Source of the DNA: an uncultured Myxococcales bacterium
GTDB taxonomy: Bacteria > Myxococcota_A > UBA9042
Length of the DNA stretch: 64,000 nucleotides
Reading direction: 5' to 3'
Assembly (NCBI GenBank): GCA_903840165.1
Contig: CAIMEY010000078.1
Coordinates: 1-64,000, forward strand
Shown: piece after piece, positions 18,971 through 28,125 of the stretch
Layout: each line of letters starts with the position of its first letter
Numbering within the stretch: position 1 is the stretch's first letter
The notes under the pieces: generated by a model
Seen by the model: the letters and a program-made list of their open reading frames with translations, nothing else
Database searches by the model: none
Told to the model about the DNA's origin: nothing
Translations under genes and position numbers: made by a program

Positions 18971-19711
18971 GTGGAAGGACGTCACCTGCAACTGGAGAGC
19001 CCGGCCCTGGGACGCAAGGTTCACCTGTGGTGCTTTGGCCATTTTGGCTTGCCAGTCATCGTGTTTCCGTCCGCTGCGGGCTTTGCCCATGAATGGCAGC
19101 GTCAAGGCATGGTCACGGCGCTGGGCGAGCTGCTGGCGGCCGGCAAAATCAAGCTCTATTGCCCGGAAAGCAACGTCAGCGAGTCGTGGACGGACAAGCA
19201 CGCGTCCCTCGAACACCGCATGGCCAAGTACCGGCAATATGAGCGTTTTGTCATGGAGACGCTGGTCCCATTCATTCGCGACGATTGCCGCTGGCCCGAT
19301 GCACCAATCACGGCCACAGGCTGCAGCTTAGGCGGCATGTACGCAGCGCTTTTTGCCCTGAAATACCCAGAAACCTTCCGCCGAGCCATTGCCATGAGCG
19401 GCCGGTACCTAGCGACGGCGTTTACCCAAGGCCAAAACAGCGGCGATGTGTATTTCAACAATCCTCTGGCGTTCGTGCCCAACCTGGACGGTGCAGATCT
19501 GGAAAAGGTTCGCAAGTACACGAACTTGACGCTCATTTGCGGCCGCGGCGCGTACGAAGAGGGCTGCATCGAGGAAACCATCGCCATGGGGCGCCTGCTC
19601 GACCGCAAAGGCATCGCCAACACGACGGATATTTGGGGCCTCGACAGCCGCCACGACTGGCCCTGGTGGCAACGACAGGCAGCATTGCATTTCCGGCGTA
19701 TTTTTGCGTAA
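18971..19711 (+). CDS. Putative esterase (esterase D / alpha-beta hydrolase fold)
   Basis: 246 residues from a GTG preceded by GGAGG (four-base spacing). The protein has the esterase-family layout: a strand leading to GLPVIVFPSAAG, a long helical insert rich in charged residues, the nucleophile elbow GCSLGG with Ser119, and a C-terminal SRHDWPWW holding the probable catalytic His. No signal peptide is present, so it acts in the cytoplasm. Members of PF00756 hydrolyse acyl esters, S-formylglutathione or trehalose esters; the substrate here is open. It is divergent from metH with 189 bp between. Confidence 0.75.
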   Translation: MEGRHLQLESPALGRKVHLWCFGHFGLPVIVFPSAAGFAHEWQRQGMVTALGELLAAGKIKLYCPESNVSESWTDKHASLEHRMAKYRQYERFVMETLVPFIRDDCRWPDAPITATGCSLGGMYAALFALKYPETFRRAIAMSGRYLATAFTQGQNSGDVYFNNPLAFVPNLDGADLEKVRKYTNLTLICGRGAYEEGCIEETIAMGRLLDRKGIANTTDIWGLDSRHDWPWWQRQAALHFRRIFA

Positions 19712-19798
19712 TTCAACAGCGACAGCCTGAGCAGACCCAAAGCACGGCCTCGCTTGACGCCAAGCCGCAGACAGCCAAGCTTGGTCTGCCGTAGCGTT

Positions 19799-19827
19799 TT
19801 GCGGCCAATCACGAAATTCGCTAGGAT
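19799..19827 (+). promoter_or_regulatory. Candidate promoter of the FG-GAP/UnbV lipoprotein gene
   Basis: TTGCGG and TAGGAT separated by exactly 17 bases, placing a start site about 50 bp before the GTG start codon. Confidence 0.4.
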
Positions 19828-19884
19828 GCACGGCGGTGTACGACAACATCTCGGTGTCCAATCTGCGCGCGAAGGCAAGGCCAC

Positions 19885-22080
19885 GTGTCCCTGCGGAGTC
19901 TGGCAATTCAACGCTTTTTTGTCCCGACGCTGGCTCCAGTGTCGCTGGCCTTGGCGCTGCTTTTCCTTGCTAGTTGTGCACAACCCCTTGGCAAGGCTGG
20001 TATTCCCGACGATTTGATGCCCGTCACGCCCGACGACCAGGCCAATGCGAACGACTGGCACAGCGACGCCGATGTTGCTGTCACTGCACCCGAGGACGCC
20101 GACTGGGCCACTGCGACCGACGCGCTTGTGAAACTGCAAGCTGAGTGCTGCGTCGACTCGGCGGCAAGTGACATTGAACTCGCTGATGTGACACTGCAAG
20201 ATGCTCTGGCCAGCGCTCAGGACTCGGCCGACTTGGATGCATTGGACGGTGCTATTTCCGTTGATGCGCCAGATGACCTTGACGCCGCATCGAAAAGCTT
20301 AGATCTAGCAGATCTGGCTACGTTGCCTGATGGTCTCTCAGCGACTGCCGATGCCCAGGTGGCGGAAGTCTCTGCGAGTCCTAGCAACGCCGATGTGGCT
20401 GAGACAGCCGTGGATACCAATGAACCGCCTGAAATTGAAGAAGTTCCGTGGTATCCACCCCTTGGCATTACCACCTCCCCGCCGATCTACTGTACTCCCG
20501 GGGCCCCGCCGGCTGGCGTGTTTCAGGAAGTCGCTCAAACTGTTGGCGTTACTTTCGATAGGCCCTACTTGTGGCCGGCCGATTCAGCCTATCCCAATCA
20601 GCATGTCCATGAAGGTGGCGGGCAAGCCGTCGCAGACTTCAATGGAGATGGGCGCTTAGACATCTACATGGTGATTGCGACGGGCGATGACAAACTTTAT
20701 CTCGCCGACCCAAAGCAAGCGATCGGCTTTGTCGAGTTCAGCATCGCCACGACAGCAACAGAGGAAACCAGCGTCATTGCTGCTGATTTTGACGGGGACG
20801 GCGATCAGGACCTGATCATCGGTGCAGACGGCATGATCGCCTTGCGCAACGATGGGCCCAGCAATGCCACAGGCGTCGCTTGGACCGACGTCACTGCCGT
20901 GGCAGGACTAATTGAAACGAAAGGGTTTCCACTGTTCAATGCCGCCGTAGGTGACGTCGACCGCGATGGCTGGCTCGACATCCTGATCGCCTCCAACAAG
21001 TTTGAGAAGCCACCGCCAATGAAGAGCAATTTCCCGCCGACACCCTTTGCCTGTCGACTTCTACGCGGCAAGGGCAACTGGCAATTCGAAGATGTTTCCA
21101 GCACTTTGATCGTGCCGAAGTTTGGCCCGAGCTACATCAGCTCGCTGTTTGACTACGACAACGATGGCGACCTGGATGTCTACATCACCTATGATTTTGG
21201 GGAGTTATTCCTTCCCAATCAGCTTCTGCGCAACGACACCGCTGGCCCAGGCCAACCCATTGTCTTTAAGAATGTTTCCCCTCTGTCGGGCGCTGACATG
21301 ATTAGCCATTCGATGGGCGCAGCGATCGCCGATTACGACCGGGATGGCCGCCTCGACGTCTTCTTCACGGGGCAGGCCGACGGCAATCATTTCCTGCACA
21401 ATGAGACCCTGCCCGGCGGTCCGCCGAATTTCAACGACATCGGCATTGAAACGGGGACGAATTTCAATGGCAATAACGTCGCGTCGTGGGGAGCGCAGTT
21501 CATTGATGTCAGCAATGACGGGATGTTGGACCTCTATGTGGTCAACGGCTACCTCGACGGCCAGTTGAACACGGGCGGCAAGTGCCCGGCTGGCAGTTGC
21601 CCCAACCCGCTCGATCTGTATGAAAAGGACCAGCTCTTTGAGCAGAATGACAATGGGACCTACTCTGAGATCACCGATCAGGCTGGCATTGCCGGCGTGC
21701 AGGCCAAACGCTCGGTGGTGCGGGCCGATTTCAACCAAGACGGCTTTATCGACCTCTTGCTTGGATCAGTTTCGGGAAAATCGCAATTGTATCTAAATGG
21801 TTGTAACAACAACGCTTGGCTGCATGTGACCCTCAAGGGCAAAGGCGGCAACCAAACGGGCCTCGGCGCGCGCATTACCATGCAGGTCGGGCCGGTACAG
21901 CATCTGCATGAAATGGAATCGGGTTCAACGGGGTTATGGGGATCGAGCGAGCAGGCGGCCTTGTTTGGCCTTGGCAACGCCAAGAAAGTCGACACCTTGA
22001 CCGTGCGCTGGCCCAGTGGCATCAATCAGACGTTCAAGGGCCTGCCAGTGCGGCGGCGAATCGTGATTACGGAGCCCTGA
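19885..22080 (+). CDS. FG-GAP/VCBS repeat lipoprotein with C-terminal ASPIC/UnbV domain
   Basis: 731 residues from a GTG. The signal peptide ends in the lipobox LASC (C31) and is followed by about 150 residues of Asp/Ala-rich linker. The body contains at least seven Ca-binding FG-GAP type repeats (DFNGDGRLDIYMV, DFDGDGDQDLIIG, DVDRDGWLDILIA, DYDNDGDLDVYIT, DYDRDGRLDVFFT, DVSNDGMLDLYVV, DFNQDGFIDLLLG), consistent with a seven-bladed propeller. The last 90 residues match the ASPIC/UnbV domain (GLGARITMQVG, VDTLTVRWPSG). This architecture is known from CRTAC1-like secreted proteins. It probably sits on the cell surface in an adhesive or carbohydrate-binding role. Its stop codon overlaps the next start (TGATG). 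Confidence 0.85.
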   Translation: MSLRSLAIQRFFVPTLAPVSLALALLFLASCAQPLGKAGIPDDLMPVTPDDQANANDWHSDADVAVTAPEDADWATATDALVKLQAECCVDSAASDIELADVTLQDALASAQDSADLDALDGAISVDAPDDLDAASKSLDLADLATLPDGLSATADAQVAEVSASPSNADVAETAVDTNEPPEIEEVPWYPPLGITTSPPIYCTPGAPPAGVFQEVAQTVGVTFDRPYLWPADSAYPNQHVHEGGGQAVADFNGDGRLDIYMVIATGDDKLYLADPKQAIGFVEFSIATTATEETSVIAADFDGDGDQDLIIGADGMIALRNDGPSNATGVAWTDVTAVAGLIETKGFPLFNAAVGDVDRDGWLDILIASNKFEKPPPMKSNFPPTPFACRLLRGKGNWQFEDVSSTLIVPKFGPSYISSLFDYDNDGDLDVYITYDFGELFLPNQLLRNDTAGPGQPIVFKNVSPLSGADMISHSMGAAIADYDRDGRLDVFFTGQADGNHFLHNETLPGGPPNFNDIGIETGTNFNGNNVASWGAQFIDVSNDGMLDLYVVNGYLDGQLNTGGKCPAGSCPNPLDLYEKDQLFEQNDNGTYSEITDQAGIAGVQAKRSVVRADFNQDGFIDLLLGSVSGKSQLYLNGCNNNAWLHVTLKGKGGNQTGLGARITMQVGPVQHLHEMESGSTGLWGSSEQAALFGLGNAKKVDTLTVRWPSGINQTFKGLPVRRRIVITEP

Positions 22081-23003
22081 TGCCGCGCAGTACTGGTTCA
22101 ATTTTGGCCCGTTACGGGCAGGCGAACGTGTGGCTGGCCTTGGCGCTTGCCGCGCTGGTCGCTTGCTCGACGCAACCGGCGGCCAAAGGCCAAGATGCAG
22201 CAACCGCCGCGGACGTGGTCGCCGATGGATTTGTGGATGCGGGAAATGCAGACATCCCCTTGGATTTAGACGTGATTCCGTCCTCTGACCTGGGTACAGC
22301 GGTTGATGTGACGGCCGTGGTCGATGCCCTACTGGATGTGACAGCGGTGGACGCTGTTGATCAAGGCCAAGATAGCTCGGAAACTGACGATTCCGCCGCT
22401 GACGCCCAAGCCGACGGGGGCGTAGACGCTGCTGGGGAAACAGAGGAGGTCGTTGCCCTGCCCGACCCGCCAACCTGCCCACTGTCGCCCAACTACACGC
22501 CAGGGCCGCCACCGACGACGCCGGAAACGGACTGTCCGGACGATCCACCACAAGTATGGAAAGATGCTGGACTTGTTCCTGTTGCGACCCTCCCCATCGA
22601 CCTAGGACAGTACGTCAGCGAGACGTTTGCAGCCTATGAAGACGGCGGCTGGGCCGCGATCACCCACGGTCCCCAAGGACTGACGCACGTGGTCATGGAT
22701 GTCCGCATGAATATTCCAGATCTGACCGGCGACAAGGTGAAGATTTCGGGCATGCGCGCGGGCCGATTTGACTGCACGTTGGTCGCCAGTGCCGAACCGT
22801 CGACCCAGCAGTTGATGCCAATTGGCAACGGCAACTGGGGGAATCCTTTACAACAAGCCCGGATCATCTTTCCGGTGGCCGGTGCCGATTCGGCCAAGCT
22901 CTGCAGCAAGTGGTTGGACGTTCGCGTGCTGATTCGCCTGACCGATGGGCGCTGGGGTAAGCGAAGGATCTGGCTGCGATTGTACGACCAGCTGCCGCCC
23001 TAA
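22080..23003 (+). CDS. Lipoprotein of unknown function, coupled to the UnbV protein
   Basis: 307 residues. The ATG shares its A with the preceding TGA stop, so translation is probably coupled and the two proteins may work together. The signal peptide ends at ALVAC. About 110 residues of Asp/Ala/Val-rich linker follow, then a Pro-rich stretch with three Cys (PPTCPLSPNYTPGPPPTTPE), then a beta-rich C-terminal domain of about 150 residues (VATLPIDLGQYV, LTHVVMDVRMNIPDL, VRVLIRLTDGRWGKRRIWLRL). I do not recognise this domain. Confidence 0.65.
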   Translation: MPRSTGSILARYGQANVWLALALAALVACSTQPAAKGQDAATAADVVADGFVDAGNADIPLDLDVIPSSDLGTAVDVTAVVDALLDVTAVDAVDQGQDSSETDDSAADAQADGGVDAAGETEEVVALPDPPTCPLSPNYTPGPPPTTPETDCPDDPPQVWKDAGLVPVATLPIDLGQYVSETFAAYEDGGWAAITHGPQGLTHVVMDVRMNIPDLTGDKVKISGMRAGRFDCTLVASAEPSTQQLMPIGNGNWGNPLQQARIIFPVAGADSAKLCSKWLDVRVLIRLTDGRWGKRRIWLRLYDQLPP

Positions 23004-23118
23004 TTTTTCGGATCGATTACGCTTTTTCTCACCAAGGGTCGCTGAGTTGCGACAGACTGCCACCCGCAACGGTGTGTGCTACAACGCCTGAGCCAATCAG
23101 GGGCGACGGGGAAAGAAC

Positions 23119-24948
23119 ATGTGTGGAATCATTGGGTATATTGGGCCACAACAAGCGGCACCTATCCTCGTCGAAGGCCTGCGCCGGCTCGAGTATCGTG
23201 GGTATGATTCAGCGGGGTTGGCCCTGGTCGACGAGCGCGTGCATTTGCGCCGTGCCGTGGGAAAACTTCGTAATTTAGACGAGTTGCTCCTACAGCAGCC
23301 CGTGCATGGCACCCTGGGAATTGGGCACACGCGCTGGGCGACGCACGGGCGACCGACTGAGAACAATGCACACCCGCACCTGGTCGGCACGATCGCTGTG
23401 GTCCACAATGGCATTATCGAGAACCACTTGGAACTCAAAGAGGATCTTCGCGCCAAGGGGCGCAAGTTCCAAAGCGAGACGGATACCGAAGTCTTTAGCC
23501 ACCTGATCGACGAGGCCCGCCAAACCGGCTTGAGTCTTGAGGAATCGGTGCGTCAGGCTGCGCTGCGCGTGCGTGGGGCCTATGCCATCGCCGTCGTCGA
23601 CGCAACGGCGCCGGATCGGCTCGTCGTCGCCAAGCAACAAAGTCCGTTGATCCTAGGGGTTGGCGATGGAGAACGCTTTGTCGCCAGTGACATTCCGGCT
23701 GTGATCAGCCACACGCGGCAGGTTGTCTACCTGGAAGACGGGGACATGGCCGTCATCTATGCAGATTCACACGCAATTTCGCGCATCGCCGACGCAAAGG
23801 GGGTTGAGCGCGGTCAGACGAACATCACCTGGAGCGCTGTGGCGGCGGAGAAGGGCGGCTACAAGCATTTCATGCTCAAGGAGATTCACGAGCAAAGTCG
23901 TGCAATTACCGACACGGTTCGCGGTCGAGTGTCAGCGGAACAAGGCGAAGTCTTCATCGAGGAACTGCACTTTGAGAACGATACCCTCTTGCAATTGCAA
24001 AGGATTGTGATCGTCGCTTGTGGGACCAGTTGGCACGCTGGACTAGTCGGCAAGCACTATCTGGAAGCGGCTGCTCGATTGCCGGTGGAGGTGGATCTTG
24101 CTAGCGAATTTCGTTATCGAAATCCAGTGTTAGACGAGCACACCTTGGTCATTGCCATCTCGCAATCGGGCGAAACGGCGGACACGCTGGCCGCAGTGCA
24201 AGAAGCCAAGGCGCACGGGGCCCGGACGGCGGCCATCGTCAACGTGATTGGCTCAACCATTGCAAGGACTTCGGGCGATGTCGTCTACACCCACGCTGGT
24301 CCTGAGATCGGCGTCGCGTCGACGAAAGCGTTCACCACGCAGATGACCGCGCTGTATTTGCTGGCGATCTACCTTGGGCGACGACTTGGGCGGATGACTC
24401 AGACTCAAGCCCGCGAACATATTGAGCATCTGCTGGCTGTGCCTGTCGAAGTCGAAAAGGCGATTACGCTGAACTGGCACGTCCGCGACGTTGCCCGCAG
24501 GCACATGCAGGCCACAAGCGCCCTGTACCTTGGCCGCGGTCTGCTTCACCCGATAGCGCTCGAGGGCGCCCTAAAGCTGAAAGAAATCAGCTATATACAT
24601 GCTGAAGGATACGCCGCAGGTGAAATGAAGCATGGACCCATTGCCCTGATCGATGAGCAGACGCCGACGCTGGTCTTGGCACCACGCGGACCGACCTATG
24701 AGAAGACGGCGTCTAACCTTGCAGAAATCCTCGCAAGACGCGGCAAAGTGATTGGCGTTGGCGATGCAGATGACGACGCGCTGCGGGCCATGTGCGACGA
24801 CTACCTCGCGCTGCCGCCGACGCATCCGTGGACGGCCCCCATCGTCGCCGTGGTGCCTTTGCAGCTTTTGGCCTATCATGTTGCGGACTTAAAAGGGACT
24901 GACGTGGACCAACCGCGTAACCTCGCCAAGTCCGTCACGGTCGAGTAG
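23119..24948 (+). CDS. glmS: Glutamine-fructose-6-phosphate aminotransferase
   Basis: 609 residues, the standard GlmS length. The protein begins MCGIIGYIG with the Cys2 nucleophile of the class II glutaminase domain, which continues with the motifs YRGYDSAG and HTRWATHGRPT. Two SIS domains follow (ACGTSWHAG, AISQSGETADTL, then LGRGLLHPIALEGALKLKE and AEGYAAGEMKHGPIAL). The C-terminus NLAKSVTVE is the conserved lid. The enzyme makes glucosamine-6-phosphate, the first step to UDP-GlcNAc for peptidoglycan and LPS. It has its own 115-bp leader, with no ribozyme expected or seen. Confidence 0.97.
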   Translation: MCGIIGYIGPQQAAPILVEGLRRLEYRGYDSAGLALVDERVHLRRAVGKLRNLDELLLQQPVHGTLGIGHTRWATHGRPTENNAHPHLVGTIAVVHNGIIENHLELKEDLRAKGRKFQSETDTEVFSHLIDEARQTGLSLEESVRQAALRVRGAYAIAVVDATAPDRLVVAKQQSPLILGVGDGERFVASDIPAVISHTRQVVYLEDGDMAVIYADSHAISRIADAKGVERGQTNITWSAVAAEKGGYKHFMLKEIHEQSRAITDTVRGRVSAEQGEVFIEELHFENDTLLQLQRIVIVACGTSWHAGLVGKHYLEAAARLPVEVDLASEFRYRNPVLDEHTLVIAISQSGETADTLAAVQEAKAHGARTAAIVNVIGSTIARTSGDVVYTHAGPEIGVASTKAFTTQMTALYLLAIYLGRRLGRMTQTQAREHIEHLLAVPVEVEKAITLNWHVRDVARRHMQATSALYLGRGLLHPIALEGALKLKEISYIHAEGYAAGEMKHGPIALIDEQTPTLVLAPRGPTYEKTASNLAEILARRGKVIGVGDADDDALRAMCDDYLALPPTHPWTAPIVAVVPLQLLAYHVADLKGTDVDQPRNLAKSVTVE

Positions 24949-24976
24949 GCACCGCGTCATCCGGCCCGATCGCGCC

Positions 24977-25576
24977 TTACAGATCGCGGGGCTCACCACT
25001 GGCAATGTCAACAATTTCAGCGGCCCGCTCAGCGACTTGCTCGACAATTCGCCCCACGCGGCTGCGTGTCCCTTCAGCAGCTGTGCGCACGCGTCCCTTG
25101 GCCGCTGGCTCTGAAGATCGAGCAGCCTTTTCCTTGGCCTGCGATCGACGCACTTTCTCTTTGGATGCTGCAGACTTACGCGACGACTGGCTGTCCCGTC
25201 CTTTGGCGCGAGCGCTGGACTTGACCTCCGATCGCAAAGTCCCATCTTCATTGGGAATAAAGCGCACAGAGGTATTGATCTCAAACTGAACGCTGGTCAG
25301 AATCTTGGTCAACTCCGCACCGACATTGAGACTTTGCAGAAAGCTCTGCATCTCTCGACCGATCATGGCGATGGCATCCTTCTTGGTACCATCAATCTGC
25401 TGCATGACCGAGCCGATCAACTCACGGGGAATCAGGTTGGGCACCAAGTTCTTGCGGCCTTCGTCGCTGTGCAAGATCGCCTGCACGCTGCGTTCCACCG
25501 CCCTGCGCACCAGGTCGGGAATAAAGCCCTCCAACCCTTCGTCGCGCCGTTCCGCACCCTTGTCGTGGACCGCCAT
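24977..25576 (-). CDS. Basic-tailed hypothetical protein
   Basis: 199 residues from the ATG preceded by GGAGGCAGC. The N-terminal 115 residues look folded and helical (IPDLVRRAVERSVQAIL, LIGSVMQQIDGTKKDAIAMIG). The following 60 residues are dominated by Arg, Lys, Ser and Ala (a histone-H1-like low-complexity segment), and the last 20 form an amphipathic helix (VGRIVEQVAERAAEIVDIA). There is no signal peptide. The tail suggests nucleic-acid or polymer-granule binding, but this is inference. It is divergent from the DUF2325-like gene with 138 bp between, and convergent with glmS. Confidence 0.55.
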   Translation of the reverse strand: MAVHDKGAERRDEGLEGFIPDLVRRAVERSVQAILHSDEGRKNLVPNLIPRELIGSVMQQIDGTKKDAIAMIGREMQSFLQSLNVGAELTKILTSVQFEINTSVRFIPNEDGTLRSEVKSSARAKGRDSQSSRKSAASKEKVRRSQAKEKAARSSEPAAKGRVRTAAEGTRSRVGRIVEQVAERAAEIVDIASGEPRDL

Positions 25577-25714
25577 GCTGCCTCCGCGCGGAGCAACCCG
25601 TTGCCGCAGGCCCAACATAGCACGCCCGCCGACGCGGTGCAGGATCGACTGGCCGGATGGCTGGCGCTTGGGCAGACTGCAGGGAGGCGCGGGCAACGAC
25701 CACGGAGATGAGAC

Positions 25715-26719
25715 ATGCTGGATGACAAAGATTTGCTTGCGATTTTTGAGAGAGAACAGGGCAACGACACGGCGGCCCCGAGGCCTCGGCCGGCCTTGCC
25801 GCGGGGGCCCCAAACGCAGGGGACGCCATTGGCCCCGACCGCGCCGATCAAAGCCCGGCCCCAGCCTACAGCGGAGGCGGTGGTGCTACCTCCGCGGGAT
25901 GCCGCGCAAGACCTTGAAATTGCAAATTTACATCGCGACATGGCGCGCCTAACCCTGATCAGCGGTCAACTTCTGGCCCAGCGGCAAGCGCTGCAGGAGG
26001 AGCGCGATCGGCTCGACGTTGAGCGGCGCACGCTGCAGAAGAAGCTCAGCCACGCGTTGGAAACCGCAACCGAGTTGAGGCGTTCCCTTGCCTTGAGCCA
26101 AACCCGTGACGTCTGGCACCGGCGAGGCCTGCTGCCGCACGAAGAGGCTGGGGCCCTCATCGCCCTGGCCCGTCAGGTGCCCGAGAAGATCCTTGAAGCC
26201 TTGGGTGAATCTGGCCGAGAACGCTTGGAATCTCTATTGCGCGACGCCCTTTACGTCACCTGCGATCAGCCTGCGTGCGCAGCCGTGGCGCGCGACCACG
26301 CCAGGGTGTCGGTTGCCAAGGAGCGCTGCGAAGTGTGCGGCGGTTCGGATGTGCGCTTGGCATATCGGCAATTTGCAGATACCTGTCAGGCTTTTGCCTT
26401 TAAACAGGTGACCATTGTCGGCGGATCGCCACAATATCGCGAACAATTGCGGATGCTTCACAAGGACACTAAGGCGACGTTCGCCCTCCAAGTCGTCAGT
26501 ACGGAACGACCCGGCGAAGGCAAAAGGGCCCAAAGTGTCAAGGACTTGGTGGTTATTTGGGGAGGCAGCGAAATTGACCATAGCGCGACCAACCATTACC
26601 GCGACGCGACCGAATGGACCTTGGCCGTCGCCCACCGCGGCATATCGGGCATGTTGATCAAGGTTTCTGAGGATTTGCAGCGGCGCAAGGCAACCAAGTC
26701 GCGCCATCCCAGTCGCTAG
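25715..26719 (+). CDS. Coiled-coil protein with zinc-ribbon and DUF2325-like C-terminal domain
   Basis: 334 residues with GGAG ahead of the ATG. Residues 1-60 are Pro/Ala-rich and probably disordered. About 65-130 form a charged coiled coil (QEERDRLDVERRTLQKKLSHALE). A four-Cys cluster follows (a CDQPAC pair and a CEVC pair), which may bind zinc. The last 100 residues have a Rossmann-like start (VTIVGGSPQYREQLRMLHK) and a second strand with His (LVVIWGGSEIDHSATNHY), resembling DUF2325. No catalytic activity can be assigned. Probably cytoplasmic. Confidence 0.55.
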   Translation: MLDDKDLLAIFEREQGNDTAAPRPRPALPRGPQTQGTPLAPTAPIKARPQPTAEAVVLPPRDAAQDLEIANLHRDMARLTLISGQLLAQRQALQEERDRLDVERRTLQKKLSHALETATELRRSLALSQTRDVWHRRGLLPHEEAGALIALARQVPEKILEALGESGRERLESLLRDALYVTCDQPACAAVARDHARVSVAKERCEVCGGSDVRLAYRQFADTCQAFAFKQVTIVGGSPQYREQLRMLHKDTKATFALQVVSTERPGEGKRAQSVKDLVVIWGGSEIDHSATNHYRDATEWTLAVAHRGISGMLIKVSEDLQRRKATKSRHPSR

Positions 26720-26985
26720 CGCATCTCCGTGGGTGCGCCCGATCTCGGCGTCGCGGACTGGCTCACCGGGCACCTTCAAATGCGCAGGCGGGCGCGACGC
26801 TTGGGCAGGCTCCCGTTGACAGATTCTCTGTCCTGGCACACCGTTGCGCTAGGGCGGACGGCCCTTCAATGGGACGAATAGCTGCGTATCTCCCAAGCTT
26901 GGCAAGCGCCACGGCCGGCGCGCTGCCTGTCATTCGTGCGGCAAGCAGCAATTGCAAATTCCCACAGAGTCCTGAGAGGTTGGCT

Positions 26986-27381
26986 GTGAAACGCAATCGA
27001 ATCGTGACTGTGCTCAAAAACCGCCTCGCACCACCGTTGGCGGCATCGATCGACAACCGCCACCCCAGCCGCATCATCGTCCGCGACACCAGCGACACCT
27101 CAGACGGGAGCCGCCACGGCCGGTGGTTGTGTCAAGTCTTTCGCGCGGTGCCGGTCCAGGACGCCACCGAGTGGCAGAATCCCGAGCGAATACTTGAGCT
27201 TGGCAGCGAAATGCCGTGGATCGTGGCGTTCGACGATGAAGTGGAACGTACGGGTTTCAAAGACGAAATCGACCTGTCGGACTGGATCCTGCTGCGGGTC
27301 GAGCGCCGCAAACTCGAGCGAGAACGGCGCTTTGCGGAGGCGATCTCGGCGCGCACGCTCCTGCGTAATTCCCCGCAATAA
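26986..27381 (+). CDS. Small hypothetical protein
   Basis: 131 residues from a GTG six bases after GAGAGG. The open frame extends back to 26869 but without a ribosome site. The product starts basic (MKRNRIVTVLKNRL), has a central Trp-containing core (WLCQVFRAVPVQDATEW, MPWIVAFDDEVERTGF) and ends in a charged helix (LRVERRKLERERRFAEAIS). No family recognised. Its stop lies 9 bp from the stop of the convergent next gene. Confidence 0.45.
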   Translation: MKRNRIVTVLKNRLAPPLAASIDNRHPSRIIVRDTSDTSDGSRHGRWLCQVFRAVPVQDATEWQNPERILELGSEMPWIVAFDDEVERTGFKDEIDLSDWILLRVERRKLERERRFAEAISARTLLRNSPQ

Positions 27382-27390
27382 CACCGGAAA

Positions 27391-28125
27391 CTAGCTATCG
27401 CGTTTGATCACCGCCGCGACATCGGACACCGGACGCGGAGGTCTTGGGGCGTCTAGCGCCCGCGCCGTCGCGATTTCCAGGGTGTCGTTCTTCATGCCCG
27501 CTGCACGCAGAGAGGCCGGTGCCGCCTTGACTTCATGGCGTCGGCCGCCAATCGCTGTAGGTGCGCGAATTGCATACTCATCGGAGGTCGAACTCTCGCG
27601 GGGCTTGCGCACCGAGGAGCCGGCACTGGGCATTGCCGGGCGCGGGGTACGCCCCCGCACCTCATCGGTCTGCACCGATTCATTGGCCCAAAGCGACGAC
27701 TGAAAGACGCCTGACATCGCCTGGGCCACCTGTCGCGCCCGTGTCAGGCGATTGCGCAGGTCTTGGCTCATCGTTTCCTGCAGTTCCATGGTGGTCGTCC
27801 AGTTGCGCACGGGCGTCCCGGCCGATTGCCGCTCCGGTCTCTCCTCCGCAGCCATCTGCTGATTTGCCTTACGGATTGCGGACTCCAAGTACCGCAGTTC
27901 TGGCTCCAGCGCATCGTCCGGTAGGGCAATTTCCAGCCCCAAATCATCGATTTGCATCGGCACCGCCAGCCTCAGCCCGACATCCAGCACGGCCTGCAAG
28001 AGCAGCGCCCGCCACCGGCTCGGCGGCCGCGCGGTGAGGATCAAGCGCACGACCAGTAGCCGGGCGTGTTGAGGATGAATCCCAAGTACATCAACAGTCT
28101 TGGGCCAAATCGGAGTCCAAGTCAT
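27391..28125 (-). CDS. Hypothetical protein
   Basis: 244 residues. The N-terminal 85 residues have a beta/alpha pattern (DVLGIHPQHARLLVVRLILTA, VPMQIDDLGLEIALP) and are followed by a helical, Gln/Arg-rich segment (MELQETMSQDLRNRLTRARQ) and a Pro/Arg/Ala-rich, probably disordered C-terminus. There is no signal peptide or membrane segment. No Shine-Dalgarno sequence precedes the ATG at 28125, so the start is uncertain. Convergent with the preceding small gene. Function unknown. Confidence 0.5.
   Translation of the reverse strand: MTWTPIWPKTVDVLGIHPQHARLLVVRLILTARPPSRWRALLLQAVLDVGLRLAVPMQIDDLGLEIALPDDALEPELRYLESAIRKANQQMAAEERPERQSAGTPVRNWTTTMELQETMSQDLRNRLTRARQVAQAMSGVFQSSLWANESVQTDEVRGRTPRPAMPSAGSSVRKPRESSTSDEYAIRAPTAIGGRRHEVKAAPASLRAAGMKNDTLEIATARALDAPRPPRPVSDVAAVIKRDS

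Noticed and set aside
23004..23118. glmS ribozyme
   Set aside because: The leader is only 115 bases, lacks the ribozyme core and the class is mainly found in Gram-positives.
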